Source of the DNA: Kytococcus aerolatus
GTDB taxonomy: Bacteria > Actinomycetota > Actinomycetes > Actinomycetales > Dermatophilaceae
Assembly: GCF_900187395.1 (NCBI RefSeq)
Contig: NZ_FYEZ01000001.1
Coordinates: 1 to 64,000, forward strand
DNA length: 64,000 nucleotides
Direction: 5' to 3'
Position numbers and translations under genes: made by a program
Notes under the pieces: generated by a model
The model's input: the letters and a program-made list of their open reading frames with translations, nothing else
What the model was told of the DNA's origin: nothing
The model's database searches: none
Part shown: one piece after another, positions 43,448 to 52,811 of the stretch
Layout of the letters: every line of letters begins with the position of its first letter
Numbering within the stretch: the stretch's first letter is position 1

Positions 43448-44031
43448 GCGGACGTCTCGTGGTGCTGGCCGGTCCGACCGCGGTCGGCAAGGGCACGGTG
43501 TGCCGGTGGGTCATGGAGCAGCACCCGGAGGTCTGGGTGTCGGTCTCGGCGACCACCCGGCAGCCCCGCCCCGGTGAGGTCGACGGCAGCACCTACCACT
43601 TCGTCGACCCGGAGCGCTTCTCGGCCATGGTGGAGGAGGGGGAGATGCTGGAGCACGCGGTCGTCCACGGCGTCCACAGCTACGGCACCCCCCGCGGCCC
43701 CGTGGAGGAGGCGCTGGGGTCCGGCCGACCCGCCCTGCTGGAGATCGACCTCCAGGGCGCCCGACAGGTCCGCGAGTCCATGCCCGAGGCGCTCTTCGTC
43801 TTCCTGGCCCCCCCGTCCTGGGACGAGCTGGTCCGCCGCCTGGTCGGTCGGGGGACCGAGGGACCCGAGGAGCGGGAGCGGCGGCTGGAGACGGCCCGCA
43901 CCGAGATGGCCGCCCGGGACTGGTTCGACGTGACCGTCGTCAACGAGACGGTCGAGCAGGCAGGACGCGACCTCGTAGACTTGATCCTCGACCCGCCGCC
44001 GGTCCCCGCCGAGCGCCGCGCCACCCCGTGA
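43444..44031 (+). CDS. gmk: Guanylate kinase
   Basis: Gmk converts GMP to GDP with ATP. The 195-residue enzyme has the P-loop [12 protein letters not shown], the GMP-binding [20 protein letters not shown] and [12 protein letters not shown], and the lid arginines in [22 protein letters not shown] 43444 overlaps the mihF stop. Between gmk and rpoZ lie 56 bases containing a small hairpin, GCCCC/GGGGC (44038-44051). Confidence 0.94.
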   Translation: MSGRLVVLAGPTAVGKGTVCRWVMEQHPEVWVSVSATTRQPRPGEVDGSTYHFVDPERFSAMVEEGEMLEHAVVHGVHSYGTPRGPVEEALGSGRPALLEIDLQGARQVRESMPEALFVFLAPPSWDELVRRLVGRGTEGPEERERRLETARTEMAARDWFDVTVVNETVEQAGRDLVDLILDPPPVPAERRATP

Positions 44032-44087
44032 GCTCCCGCCCCGTCCGGGGCGCCCATCATCCAGAGTCCCGATCCACAGGAGGATCC

Positions 44088-44513
44088 ATGTCCGGCACCA
44101 AGGCCGCCCCCATCGGCGTGACGAACCCGCCCATCGACGACCTGCTCAAGCACGTCGACTCCAAGTACGCCCTGGTCATCTACTCGGCCAAGCGCGCCCG
44201 CCAGATCAACGCCTACTACTCGCAGCAGGGCGAGGAGGGCCTGCTGGAGTACGTGGGCCCACTGGTGGAGGCCGAGGGCTCCGACAAGCCGCTCTCGGTG
44301 GCGCTGCGCGAGATCAACGAGGACAAGCTGGTCCGCACCGTCCTCGGGGAGGTCGAGGAGGCCGACGACCTGCCCGCGATCGAGGCGGTGGAGGAGGACG
44401 AGGACGTCGTCCTGCCCGCGGAGAACGTGGACGTGAGCGTCGACGCGCCCGACGCCGCCCCGGTGGAGGCGCCGGCCGACGAGGCCGCGACCGACGAGGC
44501 TCCGGAGGCCTGA
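44088..44513 (+). CDS. rpoZ: RNA polymerase omega subunit
   Basis: Omega helps fold and assemble the beta' subunit. The 141-residue protein has the conserved core [20 protein letters not shown] and [14 protein letters not shown], then a long acidic, Ala/Pro/Glu-rich tail from about residue 90 that exceeds the usual family length. ATG 44088 is chosen over an in-frame GTG at 44028 because AGGAGG lies four bases upstream and homology starts there. The stop overlaps coaBC. Confidence 0.94.
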   Translation: MSGTKAAPIGVTNPPIDDLLKHVDSKYALVIYSAKRARQINAYYSQQGEEGLLEYVGPLVEAEGSDKPLSVALREINEDKLVRTVLGEVEEADDLPAIEAVEEDEDVVLPAENVDVSVDAPDAAPVEAPADEAATDEAPEA

Positions 44514-45760
44514 TGAAGGTCGTGCTCGGTGTCGCCGGGGGGATCGCCGCCTACAAGGCCGCGAGCCTGCTGCGGCTTTTCACCGAGTCCGGCCACGAGG
44601 TGACGGTGCTGCCGACCGAGGCCGCGCTGCGCTTCGTGGGTGCCCCGACCTGGGAGGCCCTGAGCGGCCACCCGGTGGCCACGGACGTGTTCACCGACGT
44701 GCCCGGCGTGCGCCACGTGCGGGTCGGCCAGGAGGCCGACCTGGTGGTGGTGGCCCCGGCCACGGCCGACCTGCTGGCCCGGATGGCCGCCGGGCTGGCC
44801 GACGACCAGCTGACGACCACCCTACTCACTGCGACCTGCCCGGTGGTGGTGGCCCCGGCGATGCACACCGAGATGTGGCACCACCCGGCCACGGTGGCCA
44901 ACGTGGCGACGCTGCGCGAGCGCGGGGTCCACGTCATCGAGCCGGCCGTGGGACGCCTCACTGGGAAGGACTCCGGTCCGGGCCGGCTGCCCGACCCGGA
45001 GCTCATCCACGCTGAGGCCCTCGCCCGGGTCGACGCCCCGGTGGGCGTCTCGGAGGGTCCGTTGGCCGGCCGCCGGGTGGTGGTGAGCGCCGGGGGGACG
45101 CGCGAGGCGCTGGACCCGGTCCGCTACCTGGGCAACCGCTCCTCCGGGCGGATGGGGGTCGCCCTGGCCGCCGCCGCCCGGGACCGCGGGGCCGAGGTGG
45201 TGCTGCTGGCCTGTGCCATGGACGTGGGGCCCCCGGCCGGTGTGCAGGTGGTGCCGACCCCGGACGCCACCGCACTGGAGCTCGCCGTCGCGGAGGAGCT
45301 CTTCGAGCGGCAGGCTGACGTGCTCGTCATGGCCGCCGCCGTGGCCGACTTCCGCCCGGCCCGGGTGGAGGAGAGCAAGATCAAGAAGCAGGGCGAGGAC
45401 GAGGGCCTCGTGCTGGAGCTCGAGCGCACCCCCGACATCCTCGCCGGCGCCGTGGAGCGCCGCGACGCCGAGCGTGCGGCGGGTGGGCCGGACCCGGTCA
45501 TCGTGGGCTTCGCCGCCGAGACCGGCGACGACGGCGCGAGCGTCCTGGAGCACGCCCGGGCCAAGCTCGCCCGCAAGGGGGTGGACCTGCTCGTGGCGAA
45601 CGAGGTCGGGGTGGACACGACCTTCGGCAAGGACTCGGCCACCGTCCACCTGCTCGGCGCCGACGGCAGCGAGCGCACGGTCGGGCCGGCGCCGAAGACC
45701 GAGCTGGCCGAGGCCGTCTGGGACGCGGTGCAGGCCCTGCCCACCCCCGCACGCACCTGA
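44513..45760 (+). CDS. coaBC: Bifunctional phosphopantothenoylcysteine decarboxylase / phosphopantothenate-cysteine ligase
   Basis: CoaBC carries out two consecutive steps of coenzyme A synthesis. In this 415-residue protein the N-terminal CoaC flavodomain has VLGVAGGIAAYKAASLLR and the substrate clamp PAMHTEMWHHPA. The C-terminal CoaB domain starts at about residue 185 with VVVSAGGTREALDPVRYLGN and SSGRMG, and has the conserved lysine segment ESKIKKQ. ATG 44513 overlaps rpoZ. A GC-rich hairpin lies 29 bases after the stop. Confidence 0.95.
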   Translation: MKVVLGVAGGIAAYKAASLLRLFTESGHEVTVLPTEAALRFVGAPTWEALSGHPVATDVFTDVPGVRHVRVGQEADLVVVAPATADLLARMAAGLADDQLTTTLLTATCPVVVAPAMHTEMWHHPATVANVATLRERGVHVIEPAVGRLTGKDSGPGRLPDPELIHAEALARVDAPVGVSEGPLAGRRVVVSAGGTREALDPVRYLGNRSSGRMGVALAAAARDRGAEVVLLACAMDVGPPAGVQVVPTPDATALELAVAEELFERQADVLVMAAAVADFRPARVEESKIKKQGEDEGLVLELERTPDILAGAVERRDAERAAGGPDPVIVGFAAETGDDGASVLEHARAKLARKGVDLLVANEVGVDTTFGKDSATVHLLGADGSERTVGPAPKTELAEAVWDAVQALPTPART

Positions 45761-45789
45761 CACCGGTCCACCCCGCAGCACGGCGCGGA

Positions 45790-45806
45790 GCCCCGGCTGT
45801 CGGGGC
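45790..45806 (+). terminator. Hairpin after coaBC
   Basis: GCCCCG (45790-45795) and CGGGGC (45801-45806) form a 6-base stem with a 5-base loop, followed by CTGCCCC rather than T residues. It lies between coaBC and the metK promoter and is a plausible weak terminator. Confidence 0.4.
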
Positions 45807-45813
45807 CTGCCCC

Positions 45814-45819
45814 TAGGCT
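45814..45819 (+). promoter_or_regulatory. Candidate -10 box for metK
   Basis: TAGGCT (45814-45819) fits TANNNT, giving a leader of about 52 bases. No -35 stands out. The 117-base gap shows no recognisable SAM riboswitch core. Confidence 0.4.
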
Positions 45820-45877
45820 GTGCCGCGCGTCGGGTCGACGCGTCGTCAGACAGCAGCCGCTGCACCAAGGAGAAGCC

Positions 45878-47095
45878 ATGCCCCGCCTGTTCACCAGCGA
45901 GTCCGTGACCGAGGGTCACCCCGACAAGATCTGCGACCAGATCTCCGACGGCATCCTCGACGAGATGCTGCGCCAGGACCCCGACGCCCGGGTGGCGGTG
46001 GAGACGATGGTGACCACCGGCCTGGTGCACGTCGCCGGCGAGGTGCGCACGAGCGGGTACGTGAACATCCCGAAGGTGGTGCGCGACACGATCAGCACCA
46101 TCGGCTACGACAGCTCGGAGAAGGGTTTCGACGGCCTGACCTGCGGGGTCGAGGTCTCCATCGGTGACCAGAGCGTCGACATCGCCCGGGGGGTCGACGA
46201 CTCCTACGAGTCCCGTCGCGGCGAGGGCGACGCCCACGAGCGGCAGGGGGCCGGCGACCAGGGGCTGATGTTCGGCTACGCCTGCCGGGACACCCCTGAG
46301 CTCATGCCCTTGCCGATCTGGCTGGCGCACCGCCTCAGCCAGCGCCTCACCCAGGTGCGCAAGGACGGGACGCTGCCCTACCTCCGCCCGGACGGCAAGA
46401 CGCAGGTGACCGTGGAGTACGACGGCGAACGCCCGGTGCGGCTGGACACGATCGTCCTGTCCTCCCAGCACGAACCCGGCATCCCGCTGGAGGGCGTGCT
46501 GACCCCCGACGTGCGCGAGCACGTCATCGACCCGGTGCTCCAGCAGGCGGCGGACTCCGGCATCGCCCTGGGGACCGACGAGCTGCGCGTCCTGGTCAAC
46601 CCGACCGGCACCTTCGTCATCGGTGGGCCGATGGGGGACGCCGGCCTGACCGGGCGGAAGATCATCGTGGACACCTACGGCGGCATGGCGCGCCACGGCG
46701 GGGGTGCCTTCTCCGGGAAGGACCCCTCCAAGGTGGACCGTTCGGCGGCCTACGCGATGCGCTGGGTGGCGAAGAACGTGGTGGCGGCCGAGCTGGCCGA
46801 CCGCTGCGAGATCCAGGTGGCCTACGCCATCGGCTCGGCGCACCCGGTGGGCCTGTACGTCGAGACCTTCGGCACCGAGCGCGTCCCGGTGGAGCGGATC
46901 GAGAAGGCCATCGGGGAGGTCTTCGACCTGCGGCCCGGCGCGATCGTGGAGGCGCTGGACCTCAAGCGACCCATCTACCAGCCGACCGCCGCCTACGGGC
47001 ACTTCGGTCGCCGCGCGGCCCCCGGTGTGGCCCGGGCGTTCACCTGGGAGAACACCGACCGCGTGGAGGCCCTGCAGCGCGTGGCGCAGCGCTGA
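45878..47095 (+). CDS. metK: S-adenosylmethionine synthetase
   Basis: MetK makes SAM, the methyl donor used by TlyA and RsmB among others, from methionine and ATP. The 405-residue enzyme begins [20 protein letters not shown] and has the conserved [13 protein letters not shown], the phosphate-binding [18 protein letters not shown] and [21 protein letters not shown] 45878 follows AAGGAG by seven bases. priA begins seven bases after its stop, a common actinobacterial pair. Confidence 0.97.
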   Translation: MPRLFTSESVTEGHPDKICDQISDGILDEMLRQDPDARVAVETMVTTGLVHVAGEVRTSGYVNIPKVVRDTISTIGYDSSEKGFDGLTCGVEVSIGDQSVDIARGVDDSYESRRGEGDAHERQGAGDQGLMFGYACRDTPELMPLPIWLAHRLSQRLTQVRKDGTLPYLRPDGKTQVTVEYDGERPVRLDTIVLSSQHEPGIPLEGVLTPDVREHVIDPVLQQAADSGIALGTDELRVLVNPTGTFVIGGPMGDAGLTGRKIIVDTYGGMARHGGGAFSGKDPSKVDRSAAYAMRWVAKNVVAAELADRCEIQVAYAIGSAHPVGLYVETFGTERVPVERIEKAIGEVFDLRPGAIVEALDLKRPIYQPTAAYGHFGRRAAPGVARAFTWENTDRVEALQRVAQR

Positions 47096-47102
47096 GGCGC
47101 CG

Positions 47103-49223
47103 ATGACCGAGCCGCTGCTCCCGGTGCCGGGGCTCAGCGTGCCCCAGCAGCCCGTCGGGGGTGGCGAGCCGGCCGAGCACCTGCCCGTGGCGCGGGTGCT
47201 CGTGGCCGGGGCGCTGCCCCACCTGGACCGGCTCTTCGACTATCTCGTGCCAGCCGACCTGGACGAGCGGGCGCGGCCGGGCGTGCGGGTCACCGTCCCG
47301 ATGGCCGGTCGCACCGAGGAAGGATGGATCACCGAGCGGGTCGAGCAGTCCGAGCACGCCGGACGCCTCTCCTCGCTGCGCGCGGTGGTCTCGCCGGTGC
47401 CGGTGCTCACCGAGCGGCTCCACGCCTTGTGCCGGCGGGTGGCCGCCCACTACGGGGGGACCGTGGCCGACGTGGTGCGCCTCGCCCTCCCGGCCCGGCA
47501 CGCCTCGGTGGAGAAGGCCTGGCTGGCCGAGCAGCAGGCGGGAACGGAGGGGGTGTCCGACGCGAGGGAGGGAGCGGGCGCGCTCCCGGCACCCGCCGCC
47601 CCGTCCCCCGGTCCGGCCTGGCGCGGCGTGGCCGCGGCGGCGGCCCTCCTGCAGCGCATCAGCGCGGGCGAGGCCCCGGGGGCGGCCTGGGTGGCGGCCC
47701 CCTCGGCCGGTGATCCGGCGGCCGACTGGGCCCACGCCTTCTGCGATCTCGCGGTCGCGGCGCACGCCGGCGGCCGGGGCGCGCTCCTGCTGGTGCCGGA
47801 CGAGCGGGAGGTGGAGCACCTGCTGGCGGTGGCGGCGACCCGGGAGGAGAGCTGTCTGGGCGAGGTCGTCCGCCTCACCGCGGCGGACGGACCACGGGCC
47901 CGGGCCGCCACCTGGCTGCGGGTCCTCGACGGGCGGCACCGGATCGTCGTCGGCACCCGCTCGGCCGCCTTCGCCCCGGTGCGTGATCTCGGGGTGGTCG
48001 CCTGGTGGGACGACGCCGACGACTCGTGGATCGAGCCGCGGACCCCGCACCCCCACACCCGACAGGTGGCCGCGCTCCGGGCGGAGCTGGAGGGGGCGGC
48101 CCTCGTCGCGGCCGGTCCCTCGCGCACCCTCACGGTCCAGCAGTGGGTCGAGCAGGGGCGGCTGGTGGACCTGGAGGCCGACCCCGCCACAGCTCGCCGG
48201 CTCGGTGCAGGTCGCCACGTGGCGGGGGAGGGGCAGGACGCGGAGCGGGACGCCGGCGCCCACGTGGCGCGGATCCCCAGCGTCGCCTGGCAGGCCGCTC
48301 GGCGGGGGCTGGAGACCGGCCCGGTGCTGGTCCAGGTGCCTCGCACCGGATTCGCCCGCTCGCTGCGCTGTGCCGAGTGCCGCCGTGAGGCCGGCTGCCC
48401 GCGCTGCCCGGGCCGGCTCGGGCAGGACGGCCCGGAGGCGTCCCTGGCCTGTCGCACCTGCGGGGAGACCGTGGACCGGTGGGAGTGCACGCACTGCGGT
48501 GGCCAGCGCCTGCGGTGGGGCTCACCGGGGACCGCGCGGACCGTGCACGACCTGGGGCGGGCCTTCCCCGGGGTCCCGGTCCGGCAGTCCACCGCCGCGT
48601 CCCCGCTGCACGAGGTCGATGCCGAACCGGCCCTGGTCATCGCCACCCCGGGCTGCGAGCCGCGGACGCCCGTCGGCTGGGCAGCGGTCCTGCTCCTGGA
48701 CGGTGCGGTGAGCCTGGAGCTCCCCCTCACCGACGCCGAGGGGGAGGCGATGCGCCGCTGGTCCTCCGCAGCGGCCGACGCCCGCCGGGACGGAGCCGGG
48801 GTCGTCCTCTGCGGGGTGCCGGCCCACGGGGGCATCCCGGCCGTCGAGGCCTTCGTCCGTCACACCCCGGGTTGGTTGGCGCGTCAGCAGCTCGCGGAGC
48901 GGCGGGAGACCCGGCTGCCCCCGGCGGTGTCGATGGTCCACCTGCTCGGGCACCGGCACGACGTGGTCGGCGGCCTGGAGGAGCTCGCTGCCGCCACCAC
49001 CCTGCACGAGGTGCTCGGGCCGGTCCCCGTGGGGGTGGGGGCGATCCCGGCCCGGTGGGGGCTGGAGCCCGAGGAGGCCGCGCAGGCCTGGGTCCGGGCC
49101 CCCCACGCCGAGCACGACGAGCTCGCCCGGGCGGTGCACCACCTCCGGGCCCATCGCTCCGCCCGCCGTGCCGGGGGGCACCTGCTGGTGACCGTCGACC
49201 CCGACGAGTGGCTCGCTCCGTAG
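47103..49223 (+). CDS. priA: Primosomal protein N' (PriA), helicase motifs missing
   Basis: PriA restarts stalled replication forks. This 706-residue protein keeps the N-terminal DNA-binding region (VLVAGALPHLDRLFDYLVP) and the eight-cysteine zinc module (CAEC at 423-426 to CTHC at 462-465). It lacks a Walker A motif, and the Walker B/DEAH position reads VVAWWDDADDSW (about 302-307). Actinobacterial PriA is known to be helicase-deficient, so this is a lineage trait, not decay. It should act as a structural loader. It ends in TAG, which forms part of the fmt -10 box. Confidence 0.9.
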   Translation: MTEPLLPVPGLSVPQQPVGGGEPAEHLPVARVLVAGALPHLDRLFDYLVPADLDERARPGVRVTVPMAGRTEEGWITERVEQSEHAGRLSSLRAVVSPVPVLTERLHALCRRVAAHYGGTVADVVRLALPARHASVEKAWLAEQQAGTEGVSDAREGAGALPAPAAPSPGPAWRGVAAAAALLQRISAGEAPGAAWVAAPSAGDPAADWAHAFCDLAVAAHAGGRGALLLVPDEREVEHLLAVAATREESCLGEVVRLTAADGPRARAATWLRVLDGRHRIVVGTRSAAFAPVRDLGVVAWWDDADDSWIEPRTPHPHTRQVAALRAELEGAALVAAGPSRTLTVQQWVEQGRLVDLEADPATARRLGAGRHVAGEGQDAERDAGAHVARIPSVAWQAARRGLETGPVLVQVPRTGFARSLRCAECRREAGCPRCPGRLGQDGPEASLACRTCGETVDRWECTHCGGQRLRWGSPGTARTVHDLGRAFPGVPVRQSTAASPLHEVDAEPALVIATPGCEPRTPVGWAAVLLLDGAVSLELPLTDAEGEAMRRWSSAAADARRDGAGVVLCGVPAHGGIPAVEAFVRHTPGWLARQQLAERRETRLPPAVSMVHLLGHRHDVVGGLEELAAATTLHEVLGPVPVGVGAIPARWGLEPEEAAQAWVRAPHAEHDELARAVHHLRAHRSARRAGGHLLVTVDPDEWLAP

Positions 49224-49226
49224 ACT
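49221..49226 (+). promoter_or_regulatory. -10 box for fmt, built on the priA stop codon
   Basis: TAGACT (49221-49226) contains the priA TAG stop (49221-49223). It ends eight bases before GTG 49235, the same distance as at pyrG, so a leaderless fmt transcript is likely. A good -35 is not visible. Confidence 0.48.
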
Positions 49227-49234
49227 CCTGCCTC

Positions 49235-50185
49235 GTGCGCATCGTCTTCGCCGGAACCCCGGAACCCGCCGTCCCCTCGCTGGAGCACCTCGTGGCCCTC
49301 GCCGCGGAGGGAGCCCACGAGGTCGTGGGCGTCCTGACCCGCCCGGACGCCCCCGTCGGGCGCGGGCGCACCCTGCGCCCCAGCCCGGTGAAGGCGGCGG
49401 CCCAGCGGCACGGGATCCCCGTCATCGAGTCCGACCGGCCGTGGGAGGACGAGCCCGCCGCCGCGCTACGGGCCCTGGAGCCCGACGTCGGGGCGATCGT
49501 GGCCTACGGTGCCCTCCTGCCGGCGTCCGTGCTCGAGATCCCCCGCCACGGGTGGGTGAACCTGCACTTCTCGGTCCTCCCGGCGTGGCGGGGTGCCGCC
49601 CCGGTCCAGCACGCCCTCATGGCCGGTGACGACGTGACCGGGGCCACCACCTTCGTGCTGACGCCCGGGATGGACACCGGGCCCGTCCTCGGCGTGATGA
49701 CCGAGACGATCCGCCCGCTGGACACCGCAGGGGACCTGCTGGAGCGCCTCGCCCACGCCGGGCCGCGCCTCCTGGGGGAGAGCCTGCACGGCCTGGTGGA
49801 CGGGGGCCTCGAGCCCCGCCCGCAGGGGGAGGACGGCGTGTCCAGGGCCCCGAAGCTCACCCCGGCCGACGCCGAGCTCCGCTGGGACCAGCCCGCGCAC
49901 GTCCTGGCCCGCCGGGTCGCGGGTTGCTCCCCGGCCCCGGGGGCCTGGACGACCTTCCGAGGCCAGCGCTTCAAGGTGCTCCTGGCCCGCCCCGTGGAGG
50001 CGACCGGGGAGGAGTCGGCGCTGCCGCCCGGCCGCCTCGCGGACCGTGGGGGGTCGCTCTTCGTGGGCACCGGTTCCGGGGAGCTCGAGCTGCTCCGGGT
50101 GCAACCGCCGGGGAAGCCGGCGATGGACGCCGACGCCTGGGCCCGTGGGGCCCGCCTGACGCAGGAGGAGACCCTCGGTGAGTGA
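49235..50185 (+). CDS. fmt: Methionyl-tRNA formyltransferase
   Basis: Fmt formylates initiator Met-tRNA. The 316-residue enzyme starts RIVFAGTPEPAVPSLEHLV, has the catalytic Asn and His in VNLHFSVLPAWRGAAPVQ, and the conserved TGATTFVLTPGMDTGPVLG. A C-terminal OB-like domain binds tRNA. GTG 49235 has no ribosome binding site, in keeping with a leaderless message. In many actinobacteria def lies between priA and fmt; it is absent here. The stop overlaps rsmB by eight bases. Confidence 0.95.
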   Translation: MRIVFAGTPEPAVPSLEHLVALAAEGAHEVVGVLTRPDAPVGRGRTLRPSPVKAAAQRHGIPVIESDRPWEDEPAAALRALEPDVGAIVAYGALLPASVLEIPRHGWVNLHFSVLPAWRGAAPVQHALMAGDDVTGATTFVLTPGMDTGPVLGVMTETIRPLDTAGDLLERLAHAGPRLLGESLHGLVDGGLEPRPQGEDGVSRAPKLTPADAELRWDQPAHVLARRVAGCSPAPGAWTTFRGQRFKVLLARPVEATGEESALPPGRLADRGGSLFVGTGSGELELLRVQPPGKPAMDADAWARGARLTQEETLGE

Positions 50186-51680
50186 CCAGAACCGGACCCG
50201 CTCCCAGCCCGAGCGCCGCCCCGGCCGCACCGAGCGTGCGCCGCGGGACCGTGCCCGCCGCGCCGACGGCGCCCGCACCGCGGCCTACCAGCTGCTCGCG
50301 GCGGTCGACGAGGGCGCCTTCGCCAACCTGGAGCTGCCCCACGTGATGCGACGCTTCCGGCTCTCCGGCCGGGACGCGGCCTTCGCCACCGAGCTCGCCT
50401 TCGGGGCGCTGCGCATGCAGGGTCTGTACGACCCGGTGATCGCGCGGGCCACCGGGCGCGCGGTGGACACCCTCGACCCGGAGCTGCTCCGCACCCTGCG
50501 GCTGGGGGCGCACCAGGCCCTGGGCATGCGCGTGCCCCCGCACGCGGCCGCCGACCAGACCGTCGCGCTGGCCCGCTGGGCGAACGGGGCGGGCCCGGCC
50601 CGGCTGGTGAACGCCGCCATGCACCGGATGACCGAGAAGGACCGGGACACCTGGCTGGCCGAGGTCACGGAGGGCCTCACCGGCGCCGAGCGGCTCGCCG
50701 TCGCCCACTCGCACCCCGTCTGGGTGGTCCGCGCCCTGCAGGCCGGGCTCATCGACCGGGGCCGTCCGGTGGACGAGATCGAGGCCGTGCTGGAGTCCCA
50801 GAACACCCCGGCGCTCGTCTCCCTCGTGGCCCGTCCGGGCTGGTCGACCCCCGAGGAGCTGCTGGAGCACGGTGCCACCGAGCCCGGCCGGTGGGCCCCC
50901 TCGGCGGTCACCCTCACCGAGGGTGCCCCCAGCGCGCTGCGCGCCGTGGCCGAGGGCCGGGCCGGGGTGCAGGACGAGGGCTCGCAGCTCTCCGCCCTCG
51001 TGCTGGCCGCCGCCACGACCACCGGGGAGGACACCGGCCGCTGGCTGGACCTGTGTGCCGGCCCCGGTGGGAAGGCAGCCCTGCTGGCGACCACCGCCAC
51101 GCAGCGGGGCGCCGGTCTCGTGGCCAACGAGCTCCACGCGCACCGGGCGGAGCTCGTGCGGCAGGCGCTCCACCCGCAAGGGGTCGACCCGCTCGATCCT
51201 CCGGTGGAGATCACCGTCGGCGACGGCGCCGACCTGGCCGCGGACCGCTCCGGCCAGTTCGACCGGGTCCTCGTCGACGTGCCCTGCACCGGTCTGGGCT
51301 CCCTGCGCCGCCGCCCGGAGGCCCGGTGGCGTCGCCAGCTCTCCGACCTGGCCACCCTCGGTCCCACGCAGCGATCCCTCCTGGGCGCCGCCCTGGACCT
51401 CGTCCGCCCAGGCGGCGTGGTGGCCTACGTGACCTGCTCGCCCCACCCGGCGGAGACCTCTGTCGTGGTCGACGACGTGCTCAAGGGCCGGCAGGACGTC
51501 GAGCTGGTCGACACCGGTGCCGTCCTCGCGGAGGTCTCCCCGCAGCTGGCCCTGCACGAGGCCGCCGGGGTGCCGGAGGGCAAGGGCTCCCGGGCCAGCT
51601 CGGTGCAGCTGTGGCCGCACGTCCACGGCACCGACGCCATGTACATCTGCCTGCTGCGCAGGACCACCCCGGAGGACTGA
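50178..51680 (+). CDS. rsmB: 16S rRNA (cytosine-C5)-methyltransferase RsmB/Sun family
   Basis: RsmB methylates C967 (E. coli numbering) of 16S rRNA. The 500-residue protein has a basic N-terminal tail, a NusB-like RNA-binding domain (about 30-170), and a SAM-dependent domain with [16 protein letters not shown] and the two catalytic cysteine motifs [18 protein letters not shown] and [13 protein letters not shown] 50178 overlaps the end of fmt; AGGAGG lies about nine bases upstream. The stop overlaps rpe. Confidence 0.94.
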   Translation: MSDQNRTRSQPERRPGRTERAPRDRARRADGARTAAYQLLAAVDEGAFANLELPHVMRRFRLSGRDAAFATELAFGALRMQGLYDPVIARATGRAVDTLDPELLRTLRLGAHQALGMRVPPHAAADQTVALARWANGAGPARLVNAAMHRMTEKDRDTWLAEVTEGLTGAERLAVAHSHPVWVVRALQAGLIDRGRPVDEIEAVLESQNTPALVSLVARPGWSTPEELLEHGATEPGRWAPSAVTLTEGAPSALRAVAEGRAGVQDEGSQLSALVLAAATTTGEDTGRWLDLCAGPGGKAALLATTATQRGAGLVANELHAHRAELVRQALHPQGVDPLDPPVEITVGDGADLAADRSGQFDRVLVDVPCTGLGSLRRRPEARWRRQLSDLATLGPTQRSLLGAALDLVRPGGVVAYVTCSPHPAETSVVVDDVLKGRQDVELVDTGAVLAEVSPQLALHEAAGVPEGKGSRASSVQLWPHVHGTDAMYICLLRRTTPED

Positions 51681-52348
51681 TGAGCACCCTGGCCATCCAC
51701 CCCAGCATCTTGTCGTGCGACTTCGCGCGGCTGGCGGAGGAGCTGGACCGCATCCGCACCGCCGAGGCGGCCCACGTGGACGTGATGGACAACCACTTCG
51801 TCCCCAACCTCACCCTCGGCCTGCCCGTCGTCGAGGCGATCCGCGCCGTCTCCCCGGTCCCGTTGGACCTGCACCTCATGATCGAGGAGGTGGACCGCTG
51901 GGGACCCCGCTACGCCGAGATCGGTGCGCAGTCGGTGACCTTCCACGTGGAGGCGAGCCGGGACCCCCGCACGCTCTGCCGTGACATCCGCTCCGCCGGG
52001 GCCTCCCCGGCGATGGCGCTGAAGCCCGGCACGCCCTTCGCGGACCACGCCGACCTCCTCTCGGAGGTCGACATGGTGCTCGTGATGACCGTCGAGCCCG
52101 GCTTCGGCGGACAGGCCTTCATGGCCGACCAGCTGGAGAAGGTCCGCGAGGTCCGCCGGGCGGTGGGGGCCGCGGGTCTCGAGCTCGCCATCCAGGTGGA
52201 CGGGGGAGTGTCCGCCGAGACGATCGCCTCCTGCGCCGAGGCCGGGGCCGACGTCTTCGTGGCCGGCTCCGCGGTCTACGGCACCCAGGACCCGGCCGCC
52301 GCCGTCCAGGAGCTCCGTGCCCTCGCCGAGGAGGCCCGCCGTGGCTGA
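51680..52348 (+). CDS. rpe: Ribulose-phosphate 3-epimerase
   Basis: Rpe interconverts ribulose 5-phosphate and xylulose 5-phosphate in the pentose phosphate pathway. The 222-residue TIM barrel has the start [17 protein letters not shown], metal ligands in [16 protein letters not shown] and DLHLMI, and the catalytic Asp region [24 protein letters not shown] is also diagnostic. ATG 51680 overlaps the rsmB stop (TGATG); the stop overlaps the next gene by eight bases. Confidence 0.95.
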   Translation: MSTLAIHPSILSCDFARLAEELDRIRTAEAAHVDVMDNHFVPNLTLGLPVVEAIRAVSPVPLDLHLMIEEVDRWGPRYAEIGAQSVTFHVEASRDPRTLCRDIRSAGASPAMALKPGTPFADHADLLSEVDMVLVMTVEPGFGGQAFMADQLEKVREVRRAVGAAGLELAIQVDGGVSAETIASCAEAGADVFVAGSAVYGTQDPAAAVQELRALAEEARRG

Positions 52349-52811
52349 CCGCTCGCAGGACCCGCTGCGTCCCTTCCGCTCCCGCCGCGGACGGTGGATG
52401 GCGATGGTCGCCGCCGTGGCCATGGTCGTGGTCTTCTCGATGATCGGCTGGGAGGCCAGCTCGTGGAACCTGCCGGACCGGATCGCCGCTGCCCTGGCGG
52501 GGGTGGCCATCGCGTCCTTCCTGTGGCGCTACGCGATGATCCGGGCGGTGCCGGACCGGTCGGGCATGACCGTGCGCAATCTCTTCACGACCCAGCGGGT
52601 GGAGTGGGACCAGGTCACCGGGGTCCGCTTCTCCCCGGGTGACCCCTGGGCGCGCCTCACCCGTCGGGGCGACGAGGAGCTCGCGGTGATGGCCATCCAG
52701 GCCGCCGACGGGCGGAGCTCGGAGCAGGAGGCCGCCCGGCTGGCAGGCATCGTGCAGGCGCTCAGTCCTGCGGCTCGTCGTCCTCGTCCAGACGACGCGC
52801 CGGCACCCTGA
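52341..52811 (+). CDS. PH domain-containing membrane protein
   Basis: A 156-residue protein with two predicted membrane helices at about 24-70 ([17 protein letters not shown] and [20 protein letters not shown]), followed by a short bacterial PH domain ([18 protein letters not shown]). Such proteins are common in actinobacteria; their role is not established. GTG 52341 overlaps rpe by eight bases, with GAGGAGG upstream. Its last 50 bases overlap the end of the FUSC gene on the other strand, so the two coding sequences run into each other tail to tail. Confidence 0.78.
   Translation: MADRSQDPLRPFRSRRGRWMAMVAAVAMVVVFSMIGWEASSWNLPDRIAAALAGVAIASFLWRYAMIRAVPDRSGMTVRNLFTTQRVEWDQVTGVRFSPGDPWARLTRRGDEELAVMAIQAADGRSSEQEAARLAGIVQALSPAARRPRPDDAPAP

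Noticed and set aside
45761-45877. SAM riboswitch before metK
   Set aside because: The gap is short and I could not find the conserved core or pseudoknot of any SAM class; only a small terminator-like hairpin and a -10 box are visible.
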